NCBI GenBank assembly: GCA_011525785.1
Contig: WYBT01000012.1
Span: forward strand, 124,001-188,000
Source of the DNA: Planctomycetaceae bacterium
GTDB taxonomy: Bacteria; Planctomycetota; UBA1135; GCA-002686595
Reading direction: 5' to 3'
Length of the DNA stretch: 64,000 nt
In this document: piece after piece, positions 1 to 9,050 of the stretch
How positions within the stretch are numbered: position 1 is the first letter of the stretch
Layout: every line of letters starts with the position of its first letter
Notes under the pieces: generated by a model
The model's input: only the letters and a program-made list of their open reading frames with translations
What the model was told of the DNA's origin: nothing
The model's database searches: none
Translations under genes and position numbers: made by a program

Positions 1-738
1 CACCTGCTGGCGCGTGATCGTGCCGACCGCGCTGCGGCGCGTGGCGCTCTCGCGCACGACGTAGCCGGTGTACTCGACGCGCTGCGCGAGCTCGGGCGGA
101 ATCGGGTACTCGCGCCGCTGGTCGAAGATGCGCTCGTCGCCGTAGACGCACACGCGGTCGTACAGCCCGGCCAGCGCCTCGCGGATGTCGGGGTGACTCC
201 ACTGCGCGGCCACGGTCGCGGGATCGTCGATCACGTCGCGCAGGCCCAGGATCGTGCGCGTGCCGCAGTGGCGCGCGCGGCGCAGCACGGGGAGCAGCTC
301 GCCGTCGAGTCCGATCGGCTGGTGGTCGGCGATCAACAGGTCGGGCTGGAAGGTCTCGAAGGTCGCGAGCAGCAGGCGCGCGCGCAGCTCGCGCGTCAGG
401 GCCAGCCCGCCGCGCAGGTTGCGCGCGGTGTACGCGCCGTCGTCGTCCTTGGTGACCGCGGGGAGCTTGACCACCTCGACGCCGCGCGGGAGCTGGAACT
501 GCGTCGCGCAGGGATTGCCGCTGACGATCAGCACGCTCGCGTCGCGCAGCGCGTCGGCCAGCGCGGCCGCGAGCGTCAGCGTGCGGCGCAGGTGGCCCAG
601 GCCGAAGGAGTCGTGGCTGTACAGCAGCACGCGCGGCGCGCTCGCCGGACGTCGGGCCGCTGAATCGGCGGAGTTCACTGCGAGAGCGCATTCGACGGCG
701 GGCGCACTCGAGTCCGCTTGGGGGGGACGAAGGTCCAT
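1..738 (-). CDS. Predicted glycosyltransferase (COG4671-like), N-terminal part, cut by window edge
   Basis: Only the first 246 codons are present; the C-terminal half lies outside the window. The frame contains YSHDSFGLGHLRRT at about residues 40-53, the N-terminal motif of COG4671 predicted glycosyltransferases (MurG-like GT-B fold). It continues with VLIVSGNPCATQFQLP, LLIADHQPIGLDGELLP and DRVCVYGDERIFD, which fit the donor-binding half of such enzymes. The start is the ATG at 736-738, because AAGGG sits about 7 nt upstream; an in-frame ATG at 760-762 is possible. The gene is divergent from the surface-protein gene at 1046. Substrate and pathway cannot be read from the sequence. Family assignment is firm; biological role is unknown. 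Confidence 0.8.
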   Translation of the reverse strand, partial: MDLRPPQADSSAPAVECALAVNSADSAARRPASAPRVLLYSHDSFGLGHLRRTLTLAAALADALRDASVLIVSGNPCATQFQLPRGVEVVKLPAVTKDDDGAYTARNLRGGLALTRELRARLLLATFETFQPDLLIADHQPIGLDGELLPVLRRARHCGTRTILGLRDVIDDPATVAAQWSHPDIREALAGLYDRVCVYGDERIFDQRREYPIPPELAQRVEYTGYVVRESATRRSAVGTITRQQV

Positions 739-1045
739 GCGGAGCCCTTGCGCAACGCACATGCCGCAGCCGCGCCACCGCTCGCAAAGGCCCGCGCAGA
801 GGCCTTTTGGGCCCAGATTGCGCCTTCCTGACGGCGCCGACACGCGCGCGGGTCCAGAACGCGGACCGCAGATCCAGATTCCATCAAGAGCGCTTCAAGA
901 CGCGCCGCGAAGCGCCGCGGGCGAGGCCGCCAGGCGCTTGGACTGGCGCTTGCGTTCGGGTCCATCGAACGCGCAGCGAGCGACCGACAGTCGCCGCCCG
1001 CGCGCCACCCCGTCCTACCTCGCTCACCCATCAGGAGCCTGCACC
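739..1045. other. Divergent intergenic region between glycosyltransferase and surface-protein genes
   Basis: This 307-bp stretch separates two divergently transcribed genes and must hold both promoters. The reading frame of the downstream plus-strand gene is open through it, but translated it gives arginine- and serine-rich sequence with no domain. The AGGAG at 1032-1036 just before the GTG at 1046 marks the true start. I see no convincing -35/-10 pair, hairpin or repeat. Confidence 0.5.
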
Positions 1046-2617
1046 GTGCCCCATTCGGACTTCGCGCGAAACTGTCGCCGCGCCCTTCCATTCGCGCTCT
1101 GCCTCGCCGCGGCGAGCGCCGCGCAACCCGCGTTCGCTCAAACCCTGAGCGGGCGCCTGGTCAACGCCAGCGGCGTCGGCGTGGCCGGCGTCGACATCGA
1201 CCTCAAGGCGCAGGGCGGCGGCAGCGATCCGACGCTCTCGCAGGACTTCACCGACGTCAACGGCTTCTTCACCGTGTCGGTCACGCCGCCTGGGACCTAC
1301 CGCGTCGAGTTCATCCCGCCGCCGCCGCCGGCCTCGAGCTCGATGTACCTGCGCCTGGACAACGTGGTCGTGTCGGGCGCGACGAACCTCGGCGTGATCA
1401 CCTTGCCGCAGGGCATCGCGCTCAGCGGGCGCTGCGTGGACGCGTTCGGAGCGCCGCTCGCGGGCGTCAACCTCGACATCGCCGACGCCAGCGGCGCCGA
1501 CGTGGACCTGGTGCACGACACGAGCGATGCGAACGGCTTCTTCGCCGTCGCTGCGCCGGCCGGCGCGCTGCGCGTCGACTTCGACTCGCGCCCCGTGATC
1601 GGGCCGCTGGTCGCGCCGCAGCGCCGCACGCTGACGTTGAGCGCCCCCACCACGCTGCCTGACGTCGTGCACCCGCCGGGCCTCGTTCTGTCGGCCTTCG
1701 TCAAGCGCCAGTCGAACAACACGGCCGTGGTCGGGCTCGATGTCGACGTCTACGACTCGGCCTCGCAGGTCGAGCTCTACACGCCCGACGACAGCACCGA
1801 CGCGCTGGGCTTCTTCGACACGGTCGTGCCCGCGGGGACGTTCGACATCCGCTTCGACGCGCCCGTCGGATCGGGACTGGCGAGCCTCGAACTCGCCTCG
1901 CGCGTCGTGACGACGACCACGTTCCTCGGCACGCAACTCCTGCCGCCGGGCTTCACGCTCAGCGGGGTGGTCACGAGCGGCGCGGGCGTTCCGCAGGCCG
2001 GAGTCGATATCGATCTGCACGTCGTCGCGACCGGCGCTGCGGTCTACCTGTCGAGCGACAACACCAACGCCGCGGGTCAGTACTCGGTCGTCGTGCCCGC
2101 CGGCACGTACCGCGTCGATTACTCGCCGCCGTACACGGTCCCGCTCGCCGGCGCGCAGGTCGCAAGTCTCGTCGTCAACGCGAACAAGGTGCAGAACGCG
2201 ACGCTGCCCAGCTGCCCGTTCTTCACGACCGTCGGCGTCGGCGTCAGCGGTCTGGGCGGCATCACGCCGCAGATCAGCGCCACCGGCGGCACGCCGCGCC
2301 TGGGCAACGACGACTACACGCTGCAGGTCACCCAAGGCCGCGGCGGCGCCTTCGCGATCGTCTTCTACTCGATGAATCCGGCCAGCAATCCGCTGCCGAG
2401 CCCGATGCAAGTCCAAGCGCCCATGACGCGCCGCATCGTCGCCCTCTCCGGTCCGATCGGCGTCCCCGGCGCCGGCGCGGCCTCGTTCAGTCTCCCCGTT
2501 CCCCAAGACCCTTTCCTGGCCGGCAACCTGCTGCGCGCGTGGTTTCGCGTTCGCGATGGCGCAGCCGTGAGCGGCCTCTCTTCGAGCAATGAACTCCGTG
2601 CAACGATCTGTCCTTGA
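1046..2617 (+). CDS. Secreted protein with four tandem carboxypeptidase-regulatory-like repeats
   Basis: The product is 523 aa. The GTG start at 1046 is preceded by AGGAG and gives a signal peptide ending near AAQPAFAQ. Four tandem units of about 90 aa follow. Each opens with a form of LSGRLVNASGVGVAGVDIDL and contains a D-x-x-G-F-F or G-Q-Y turn and a PAGTYRVDY-like strand. This is the transthyretin-like/carboxypeptidase-regulatory (CarboxypepD_reg-like) pattern of extracellular beta-sandwich repeats. The last 130 residues form a different beta-rich region ending in a cysteine, resembling the C-terminal domain of the subtilases further along the window. No catalytic domain is present, so a structural or adhesive surface role is inferred. 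The stop overlaps the next gene by 29 nt. Confidence 0.75.
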   Translation: MPHSDFARNCRRALPFALCLAAASAAQPAFAQTLSGRLVNASGVGVAGVDIDLKAQGGGSDPTLSQDFTDVNGFFTVSVTPPGTYRVEFIPPPPPASSSMYLRLDNVVVSGATNLGVITLPQGIALSGRCVDAFGAPLAGVNLDIADASGADVDLVHDTSDANGFFAVAAPAGALRVDFDSRPVIGPLVAPQRRTLTLSAPTTLPDVVHPPGLVLSAFVKRQSNNTAVVGLDVDVYDSASQVELYTPDDSTDALGFFDTVVPAGTFDIRFDAPVGSGLASLELASRVVTTTTFLGTQLLPPGFTLSGVVTSGAGVPQAGVDIDLHVVATGAAVYLSSDNTNAAGQYSVVVPAGTYRVDYSPPYTVPLAGAQVASLVVNANKVQNATLPSCPFFTTVGVGVSGLGGITPQISATGGTPRLGNDDYTLQVTQGRGGAFAIVFYSMNPASNPLPSPMQVQAPMTRRIVALSGPIGVPGAGAASFSLPVPQDPFLAGNLLRAWFRVRDGAAVSGLSSSNELRATICP

Positions 2618-4913
2618 TGTTCCCCGCGCGCTCGGCGCCGCTCTGCTGGCTTCGCTCGCGCTGTGCGCCTGCGGAGGCGGCGGAGGAGGCGGCGGCGGCA
2701 GCGGCGGACCGACGGTCCCGGGCGACACCGGCGATCTGGCCAGCACGCAAGGGCTGGTGAGCCTCGCCGCGAACGCCTCGGGCGTTCAGGTGAGCTGGGA
2801 GGCGCGCGACGCCTCGGGCGCGAACCTCGCAGTGGCGCTGTTCAGCGGCGTCGACCGCGCGAGCGTCCACCAGGGCGCACCGATCGCGACGGCCAGCGGC
2901 GACGGCTCGAGCTTCGTCGCGATCCCCGGCGGCGCCACGCGCTACTTCGGGCTCGCGCTCGACTTGGGCGGCGGCTCGTACGCGCCGGTGGGCGCGGTGC
3001 TCTCCGCGCGGGCGGCGGCGCCGATCTACGTCGACGCGAGCTCGACCGCAGTCGCGCCGGACGGCAGCTCTCCCGCGCAAGCCTTCTCCGACGTGCGCGA
3101 AGCCGCGCTGCTGGCGTTCGCGCTCGGCGGCGGCAACGTGTGGGTGCGCGAAGGCGTGTACAACGCGCCGGGACTCGAGATCCACACCGGCGTGCACGTC
3201 TACGGCGGCTTCGACGCGAGCTTCAGCCTCGCCGCACGCGATCCGCAGGCCCGTCCCACGCGCATCCGCGGGGTCGCGGGCTCGGCGGTGTGCGAGGTCG
3301 TGGCGGGCGCGGGCGCGGCGATCCTCGACGGCCTGGAGATCGACGGCCAGTCGACGGCCAGCTTCGGCATCGACGTCGACAGCGCCGACTGCGAGCTGCG
3401 CGCGCTCGACGTGCACGACTGCTCGGGTCGCGGCCTGCGGCTGCGCTCGCCGGTGCTGACCAGCGCCATCGACGTGCGGCTGGTGCGCTCGCGCATCGTG
3501 GACAACGGCGCGCAGGGCCTCTCGCTGAGCGGCGCCTTCGACCTGCGCGTCGAAGGCTCGCGCTTCGGCGGCAACGGACTGGAAGGGCTCGACCTGGGCG
3601 GCCTCGTCGGTCCCGGCGGAGTGCCGGTCAGCCTGCGCGTGCGCGACAGCGTGTTCGCCGGCAACGGAGCGGACGGGCTCGACTGCGACCTGACGCCGCC
3701 GCTGAGCCCCTCGGGCAGCGGACGCTACCTGGTCGAGATCGAGACCTCGCGCTTCGAGCGCAATGGCTACGCAGCGCCGACCGAGGCCACTGCGGGGCTG
3801 AAGATCGACATCGACTTCGAGCTGATCCCCGACTGGCGCGCGGACATCGTGGTGCGCGGCTGCACGGCGCGAAACAACCTGCGCGACGGCGTGCTGCTCG
3901 ACCTCGACTCGACCGCGTCGGCCTTCGTGCACCGGCTCCTGTCGAGCGGCAACGGCGGCGACGGACTGGTGGTGAGCTCGGAGAGCACGCCCTCGTTCGT
4001 GACGGTGTCGGCCAGCGTGCTCGCGGGCAACGTCGGCGCGGGCCTGCGCGCCGAACTGGGCCAGGTGCCGCTGGCGGTGAGCCACTGCGTGCTGGCCGGC
4101 AACTTCGGCGGCGGCGTGGTGAGCGCCACGGCGCGCTCGAGCGTGAGCTCGAGCATCGCCTGGATGCAGCCCAACGCCTGGAGCGGCGTGCGCAGCCACT
4201 TCAACGTCGAGAGCAGCGTTGCGCTGGACGCGCCCTTCGTGCGCGCTCCGCTCGAGTACCGGCGCGCCACCGGCTGGAGCAACGGGCAGCTGGTGCTGAA
4301 CGACAACTCCGGACTGGTGCTGGGCGACGACGTGGAGTTCGCCGACGACGGAACCGCGCGCGACGTGAGTGCGCTCGGCGCCAACCAGCGCGTGGGCCTC
4401 ACGCCGACGCTCGACGCGCCCGGGCTGCCCAGCACGCTCGCGCGCTTTGCGAGTGCGAACGTGAGCGAGGACTACACGCTCTCGGCGCTCTCGCTCGCGC
4501 GCGACGCGGGCATGGCCGATCCGCTCACCGGGCCGGTCGACGCCGGGCCGTTCGACGCGCCGCTGGGCGGCGAGCCCGGTCGCGACGCGCTCGAGCGGCC
4601 GACGCTGTTCTACGCGGCGACCAGCGCGCCGGCCGTGGGCCAGAACGTCGGCGCCGGACAGTCGCTCGAGATCGAGTTCCGCGGCGGCGCGCTCGACCCC
4701 GGGTCGATCAACGCGCAAAGCGTGCGCGTGCTGAACTCCGGGGGCCAGGTGCTGAACACGACCGCGTTCCTCCAGAACCAGCGGCTCGTGATCGCGCCTC
4801 CCGGCGGCGGCTGGCCGAGCGGAACGCTGCTCGTCGAGCTGCACGCGACGCTGCAGTCGAGCGCCGGCGCGCCGCTCGCCGCGCGCACAGCGTTCGAGTT
4901 CGTCCGCCCCTGA
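2589..4913 (+). CDS. Lipoprotein with right-handed parallel beta-helix domain
   Basis: The product is 774 aa. The N-terminus has a hydrophobic segment ending LCAC followed by a glycine run, a good type II signal peptide with lipidation at the second cysteine. A fibronectin-like sandwich (about residues 55-135) precedes a DUF1565-like start (YVDASSTAVAPDGSSPAQAF, then a GVYNAPGLEIHTGVHVYGGF stretch). A long right-handed beta-helix covers about 210-500, with repeated N-G-x-x-G-L turns such as NGAQGLSLSG and NGGDGLVVSS. A bacterial Ig-like (SbsA-type) domain closes the C-terminus. Such helices often bind or cleave polysaccharide, but no lyase active site can be assigned. The ATG lies inside the end of the previous gene, suggesting translational coupling; no strong Shine-Dalgarno is visible. 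Confidence 0.75.
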   Translation: MNSVQRSVLDVPRALGAALLASLALCACGGGGGGGGGSGGPTVPGDTGDLASTQGLVSLAANASGVQVSWEARDASGANLAVALFSGVDRASVHQGAPIATASGDGSSFVAIPGGATRYFGLALDLGGGSYAPVGAVLSARAAAPIYVDASSTAVAPDGSSPAQAFSDVREAALLAFALGGGNVWVREGVYNAPGLEIHTGVHVYGGFDASFSLAARDPQARPTRIRGVAGSAVCEVVAGAGAAILDGLEIDGQSTASFGIDVDSADCELRALDVHDCSGRGLRLRSPVLTSAIDVRLVRSRIVDNGAQGLSLSGAFDLRVEGSRFGGNGLEGLDLGGLVGPGGVPVSLRVRDSVFAGNGADGLDCDLTPPLSPSGSGRYLVEIETSRFERNGYAAPTEATAGLKIDIDFELIPDWRADIVVRGCTARNNLRDGVLLDLDSTASAFVHRLLSSGNGGDGLVVSSESTPSFVTVSASVLAGNVGAGLRAELGQVPLAVSHCVLAGNFGGGVVSATARSSVSSSIAWMQPNAWSGVRSHFNVESSVALDAPFVRAPLEYRRATGWSNGQLVLNDNSGLVLGDDVEFADDGTARDVSALGANQRVGLTPTLDAPGLPSTLARFASANVSEDYTLSALSLARDAGMADPLTGPVDAGPFDAPLGGEPGRDALERPTLFYAATSAPAVGQNVGAGQSLEIEFRGGALDPGSINAQSVRVLNSGGQVLNTTAFLQNQRLVIAPPGGGWPSGTLLVELHATLQSSAGAPLAARTAFEFVRP

Positions 4914-4947
4914 TCGCAGGCGCGGGCGCACTGCGCCGCAAAAGCAC

Positions 4948-4985
4948 GCCGCGCCGCTCGTCCTTTCCGAGACGAGCGGCGCGGC
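4948..4985. terminator. Bidirectional intrinsic terminator
   Basis: A perfect 15-bp inverted repeat (arms 4948-4962 and 4971-4985) encloses an 8-nt loop. It lies between the converging lipoprotein and first subtilase genes. A T-rich stretch follows on the plus strand, and the minus strand reads through TTTT beyond the stem, so it can serve both genes. Confidence 0.85.
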
Positions 4986-5023
4986 TTCGTTGTCGTGCGC
5001 CTCGCGGCGCAGCGCCGTGCGGA

Positions 5024-8000
5024 CTACTGGCAGAAGGTCACGCGCACCGCGTTCGTCAGTCCGATGGCGAAGGACGACGCGGGGTCACGCGACCACCACT
5101 GGCAGTAGATCGTGTCGCCCGGATCCAGGCCGAGCAGGTTCATGTACGCCGTGGTGAAGGTGAACGAGTACAGACCCGAGCAGTTGTTCGCCGGCGGCAG
5201 CGCGCCGTTGCTCGACACGATCGGCGTGCGGACCGTCGGAGAGGCCACGCACAGCGTGCCGCCCTGGAACGGCGAGCTCAGCGGGCCGAAGCCCCAGAAC
5301 AAGAGGCCGTTCTTCTGGTTCAACACGTTGGTCGCCCGCACGGCGAAGTTGCCTGCGCTCTTGCTGGGCAGATTCAGAGTGCTGACGGCCGGAACGCAGC
5401 CGAGCGAGTTGGTCTTGGCCGTGCAGTAGGTCGCGATGAGGCTCGTGGTGGCGAAGACCGGCCCGAAGTGACGCGTCGCGCTCAGGTTCCCGGCCACGTC
5501 GCGCGCGCGCAGGTGGAAGTAGCGCCCCGCCCCGGCCGAACCGATGTTCTGCGAGAAGCTCGTCGCGCCCGCACCGATGTTGTTCGCCCCGGTCGGATCC
5601 GTCGTGGGCGAGGTGTCCCACACGCCCACGTAGCCGCTCAGTCCGGAGTTCGCGTCGCTCGAGGCCGCCCAGTTCACCGACACGGTCGTGTTGCACGACT
5701 GCACGTTGACGGTGTGCGTCGTCGAGCTGATCACGCCCGGTTGCGACGGCAGCGCCGTGTCGATCCGGTACGGCCCTGCGATCGCGTAGTCCGCGTCCCA
5801 GTTGCCGCAGTTGTCGACCGTGCGCACGCCGAAGTACCAGCTCGAGTTCGTGAACAGGGAGAAGGTCGTGTAGCTCAGCTGCGACTCTTCGAGGTCCTTG
5901 GCGTTGGCGGGCGCCGCCGAAGCGACCGACGTGCCCCAGCTCACGCCGTAGCCGTCGATGCCCGAGAGGTTGTCGGTCGCCGCGTTCCACACGAAGTCGA
6001 TCGTCGGGTCGTTGCTCCAGACGTTGACCGTGTGCGAGGTCGAGGTGAGACCGCTGGCCAGTCCAGGCTGCGTGCCGTCGACGGTGACGTTCACGCTCTG
6101 CGACGGATTGGGGAAGTTGTCCCCCACCGCCGTGACCTGCCAGCTCTTGACGCCTTCGGTGGCCCACGAGGTGCGCCAGGTCGCCGAGCGGCCGAAGAAC
6201 GGATCGAGGTTGCCCAGCAGCACGTCGCGGCCGGCGTGCTGGTTGCTCAGCAGGTTGGTGATCGAGCCGTCGAGCAGGTTCGTGCTGCTCGAAATCAGCA
6301 CGTCGCCGCTCGAGGTCGAGTTGAGGAACACGGCCGAGGCCGTGCCGCCGCTGCTCGAGGCGAAGGCGGAGATGTCGACCTGCTGCCCGGGCTGCACGAA
6401 GGTGTCGTTCGCGCTGACCGAGAGGTTCACCGCCGGCGTCGCGTCCGCCGTGATGACGTAGATCGTCACGCCGAAGTAGGCGGTGCTGGTCGAGCTGGCC
6501 GGGAAGGACTTCCAACGCCACGTGCCGGCAGCCGGACTGGCGAGGATGCGCACTTCGGTGTTGTCGACCGAGCTCTGCTGCGCCACCCACTCGCCGGTGT
6601 TGTTGTTGGCGGTGTCCAGCGGCGGTTCGTCGAGGTACAGGTTCCAGTTGTTGACCAGCGCCTGGCTCGCGCCCGACGAGGCCTGCGTCTCGACGTAGTG
6701 CATCACCGCGATCAAGCGCTGGGCGTTGGCCGGCACGGTGAACTCGCCGAAGGTCGACTGACCCGCGCCGAGCGTGAAGGCCCACGAGGTCTCCGAGCCG
6801 CCCGAGCCCCACTGCGCGCGTGTGCCGTCGACGCGGCCCGCGCCGTAGTTGTCCAGGTGCGTCGCGCTGGGCGTCGTGAGGAAGGTGTCGTCCTTGGTGA
6901 TCGCCGTCGCCATCAGCTGCGCCGAGATGCGCTCGGGCAGGTAGGCGAAGTCGGCGCGCTCGTCGATCATGAGCGCGGCCAGGCCTGTGACGTGCGGCGC
7001 CGCCATGCTGGTGCCGCTCTGATTGAAGAAGCCGTTGACGTTGGTCGCGTCGGCCGAGCGGATCCAGCGCCCGCCCGCGACCACGTTGGGCTTCCAGCGG
7101 TTGTCGCCGGTCGGCCCGCGGCTCGAGCTCGAGCGGATCGAGCCCGGCGGCCCTTCGACGCCGTCGTTGTAGTCGAGCACGCTGCCCACGGTCAGCACGT
7201 TCTTGGCGGCGGCCTGCTGGCCGACGGTGCCCGCGCCCGAACCGCTGTTGCCCGCGGCGAACACGCTCAGTTGCGCGTCGGCCCAGGTGTTGTCGTCGTA
7301 CAGGCGCGGATCGGCCTCGGTGCCGACCCAGGCGCTGCTGCCCGGCGAAGTGCCCCACGAGTTGTTGGTGACGTGCGGGCGCTGCGTGACGTTGCCCGAG
7401 CCGTCGGTGTAGGTCGTATCGAGGTGGCCGAGGATGTTGGAGACGCTGACCGAGCCGCTGCAGCCGTTGAAAATCTTCACGTTGAAGATGCGGCCCGTGT
7501 TCGCCCAGCCCAGCCCGCGCGCGACGCCGCGCAGGCTGTTGTCGCCCGCGCCGTCGCTCCACATCGTGCCGGCCACGTGCGTGCCGTGGTTGCAGGTGTC
7601 GCTCCAGGCGTTGCCGACTGAGGTCTCGTCCCAGCCCACGCCGAAGATGTGGTTGAGCGCGTTGTGCGCGTTCACCACGCCCGAGTCGACGATGCCCGCG
7701 ACCGTGCGCGAGTTCGTGCCGCCCGTCCAGAAGTTGCGCGAGTCGTCGGCGTTGATCAGGCCCATCGACTCGTCGTGGAACGAGCTCGAGGGCAGGATCG
7801 GCTCGACGAACTGCACGAAGTCGAGCTCCACCACGCTCTCGAGCAGTTGGGGCATGACGCGCACGCGGTGCGCCTGGATGCGCTCGTTGTAGTCGAGCAC
7901 CTCGACGCCCAGGCCCTCGAGCGAGCGCTGCATCCAGCCGTTGGTGACCCACACGTTCGCCAGCGGGCGAGGCTCGCCGCGCACCTGCGCGCCGTCCGGT

Positions 8001-8803
8001 CCGACTTCGATCGGCGCCGCGCCCAGCACGGGCTGCGACTGCGGCCCCAGGTCCGACTCGTACAGGTTGATCCAGGCCTCGAGCGGCTTGTTGGGATCGG
8101 TGTTCTGCAGCAGCTCCGCGAAAACCGGGTGGAGCTTCTGCCAGGTGCGCGGCAGGCCGATCCAGCGCACCGCGTCGTGCGCCGCGAGCGCGTCGATCGC
8201 GCTCGCCGGCAACGCCAGCTTGAGCGTGTAGTGCGGGTGGAAGCCCAGCACGCGCGCGCCCAGCGCCTCGAGCTCGGCCACGCGCTCGCGCGTGATGCGC
8301 TTGCCCATCATCGCGAAGGCGTAGGTCTGCTGCTGCGGCCGGCCGTCGGTGTAGAGCGCCTGCACCTGCGCGGCGAGCAGCGGGTCGATGCGTTCGTCGG
8401 AGGGCGGGAAGTGCTTGCCCGCGGCGAAGCCCAGGAAGTAGGGGTCGCCGGACTCGGGCTGGACCAGCACGTCGCGGCCGTCCTGCACCTCGTACACCGC
8501 CGCGTTGGGCAGCGGGATCGAATCGTCGAGCTGCTCGTCCACGGGTGTCGGCGCGGGCGCGCCCTCGGGGACCAGTCGCCAGTGCGGCTGTCCCTCGCGC
8601 GCGGGGCTCGAGATGGGCGCGCGGGCCGCGGCATCGACGCGCGGAGCAGGTCCGAACGGAGCGCGCGGATCGAGGCCGCCGGCCTGCGGTGCGGGCGCGG
8701 CGATGGAGGCCGGAATGGGCTCGGCGGGAGTGTGCGACTGCCAGGCGGCCGCGAGGGCCGGCATCAGCAGCGCGCCGCAGCACGTCAGGGGATGGCGGAA
8801 CAT
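5024..8803 (-). CDS. Large secreted S8 subtilase with Ig-like repeats (paralogue 1)
   Basis: The product is 1259 aa with a signal peptide ending near LPALAAAWQ. A conserved N-terminal region (about 95-360) includes YFLGFAAGKHFPPSDERID and SFHDESMGLINADDSR and is shared with the three paralogues. The S8 catalytic domain follows: Asp in GIVDSG (about 373), His in NHGTHVAGT (about 408), oxyanion Asn in FAAGNSGSG and Ser in SGTSMAAPHVTG (about 599). After it come a P-like sandwich (about 660-780), Ig-like/fibronectin repeats with TVNVWSN- and TVNVQSCN-type units, and a shared C-terminal domain with LCVASPTVRT and GLDPGDTIYCQWWSRDP. All triad residues are present, so it should be an active extracellular protease. 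Substrate is unknown. Confidence 0.9.
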   Translation of the reverse strand: MFRHPLTCCGALLMPALAAAWQSHTPAEPIPASIAAPAPQAGGLDPRAPFGPAPRVDAAARAPISSPAREGQPHWRLVPEGAPAPTPVDEQLDDSIPLPNAAVYEVQDGRDVLVQPESGDPYFLGFAAGKHFPPSDERIDPLLAAQVQALYTDGRPQQQTYAFAMMGKRITRERVAELEALGARVLGFHPHYTLKLALPASAIDALAAHDAVRWIGLPRTWQKLHPVFAELLQNTDPNKPLEAWINLYESDLGPQSQPVLGAAPIEVGPDGAQVRGEPRPLANVWVTNGWMQRSLEGLGVEVLDYNERIQAHRVRVMPQLLESVVELDFVQFVEPILPSSSFHDESMGLINADDSRNFWTGGTNSRTVAGIVDSGVVNAHNALNHIFGVGWDETSVGNAWSDTCNHGTHVAGTMWSDGAGDNSLRGVARGLGWANTGRIFNVKIFNGCSGSVSVSNILGHLDTTYTDGSGNVTQRPHVTNNSWGTSPGSSAWVGTEADPRLYDDNTWADAQLSVFAAGNSGSGAGTVGQQAAAKNVLTVGSVLDYNDGVEGPPGSIRSSSSRGPTGDNRWKPNVVAGGRWIRSADATNVNGFFNQSGTSMAAPHVTGLAALMIDERADFAYLPERISAQLMATAITKDDTFLTTPSATHLDNYGAGRVDGTRAQWGSGGSETSWAFTLGAGQSTFGEFTVPANAQRLIAVMHYVETQASSGASQALVNNWNLYLDEPPLDTANNNTGEWVAQQSSVDNTEVRILASPAAGTWRWKSFPASSTSTAYFGVTIYVITADATPAVNLSVSANDTFVQPGQQVDISAFASSSGGTASAVFLNSTSSGDVLISSSTNLLDGSITNLLSNQHAGRDVLLGNLDPFFGRSATWRTSWATEGVKSWQVTAVGDNFPNPSQSVNVTVDGTQPGLASGLTSTSHTVNVWSNDPTIDFVWNAATDNLSGIDGYGVSWGTSVASAAPANAKDLEESQLSYTTFSLFTNSSWYFGVRTVDNCGNWDADYAIAGPYRIDTALPSQPGVISSTTHTVNVQSCNTTVSVNWAASSDANSGLSGYVGVWDTSPTTDPTGANNIGAGATSFSQNIGSAGAGRYFHLRARDVAGNLSATRHFGPVFATTSLIATYCTAKTNSLGCVPAVSTLNLPSKSAGNFAVRATNVLNQKNGLLFWGFGPLSSPFQGGTLCVASPTVRTPIVSSNGALPPANNCSGLYSFTFTTAYMNLLGLDPGDTIYCQWWSRDPASSFAIGLTNAVRVTFCQ

Positions 8804-8969
8804 GGCGAGGGTCCGTGCTCGAGAGAGCGCTTGGGGAGAGGGAGCGGCGCACCGCCGGGCCTGCGCGCGCAGACCCTCGGTTGAAATTCGCCTGCCGCGT
8901 CCAAACGGCCCGCTTACTCAGCCGTGACTCGAAATCGGGACCGATCTCGAACCGCTGCCCCCCCAAACG

Positions 8970-9011
8970 GCGCGCGCCGCCTCCGCCGGCGAGGGCGGGG
9001 ACGGCGCGCGC
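8970..9011 (-). terminator. Probable intrinsic terminator of subtilase paralogue 2
   Basis: The arms 8970-8979 and 9002-9011 are a perfect 10-bp inverted repeat that extends inward imperfectly. It lies 40 nt beyond the stop of the minus-strand gene at 9051, and the minus strand continues with GTTT after the stem. It also sits in the leader region of the next minus-strand gene at 8803. Confidence 0.6.
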
Positions 9012-9050
9012 TTTCCGGGCGTGAAGCGCCCCGGCTACGGTTCGGGCCGA

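Noticed and set aside
254..1045. Upstream extension of the repeat-protein gene
   Set aside because: It lies antisense to the glycosyltransferase and in non-coding DNA. The signal peptide and AGGAG support the GTG at 1046.
2663..7621. Plus-strand open frame of 1652 codons
   Set aside because: It spans the lipoprotein gene in another frame and the antisense of a subtilase. The translation is arginine/alanine-rich without domains, a product of high GC and few stops.
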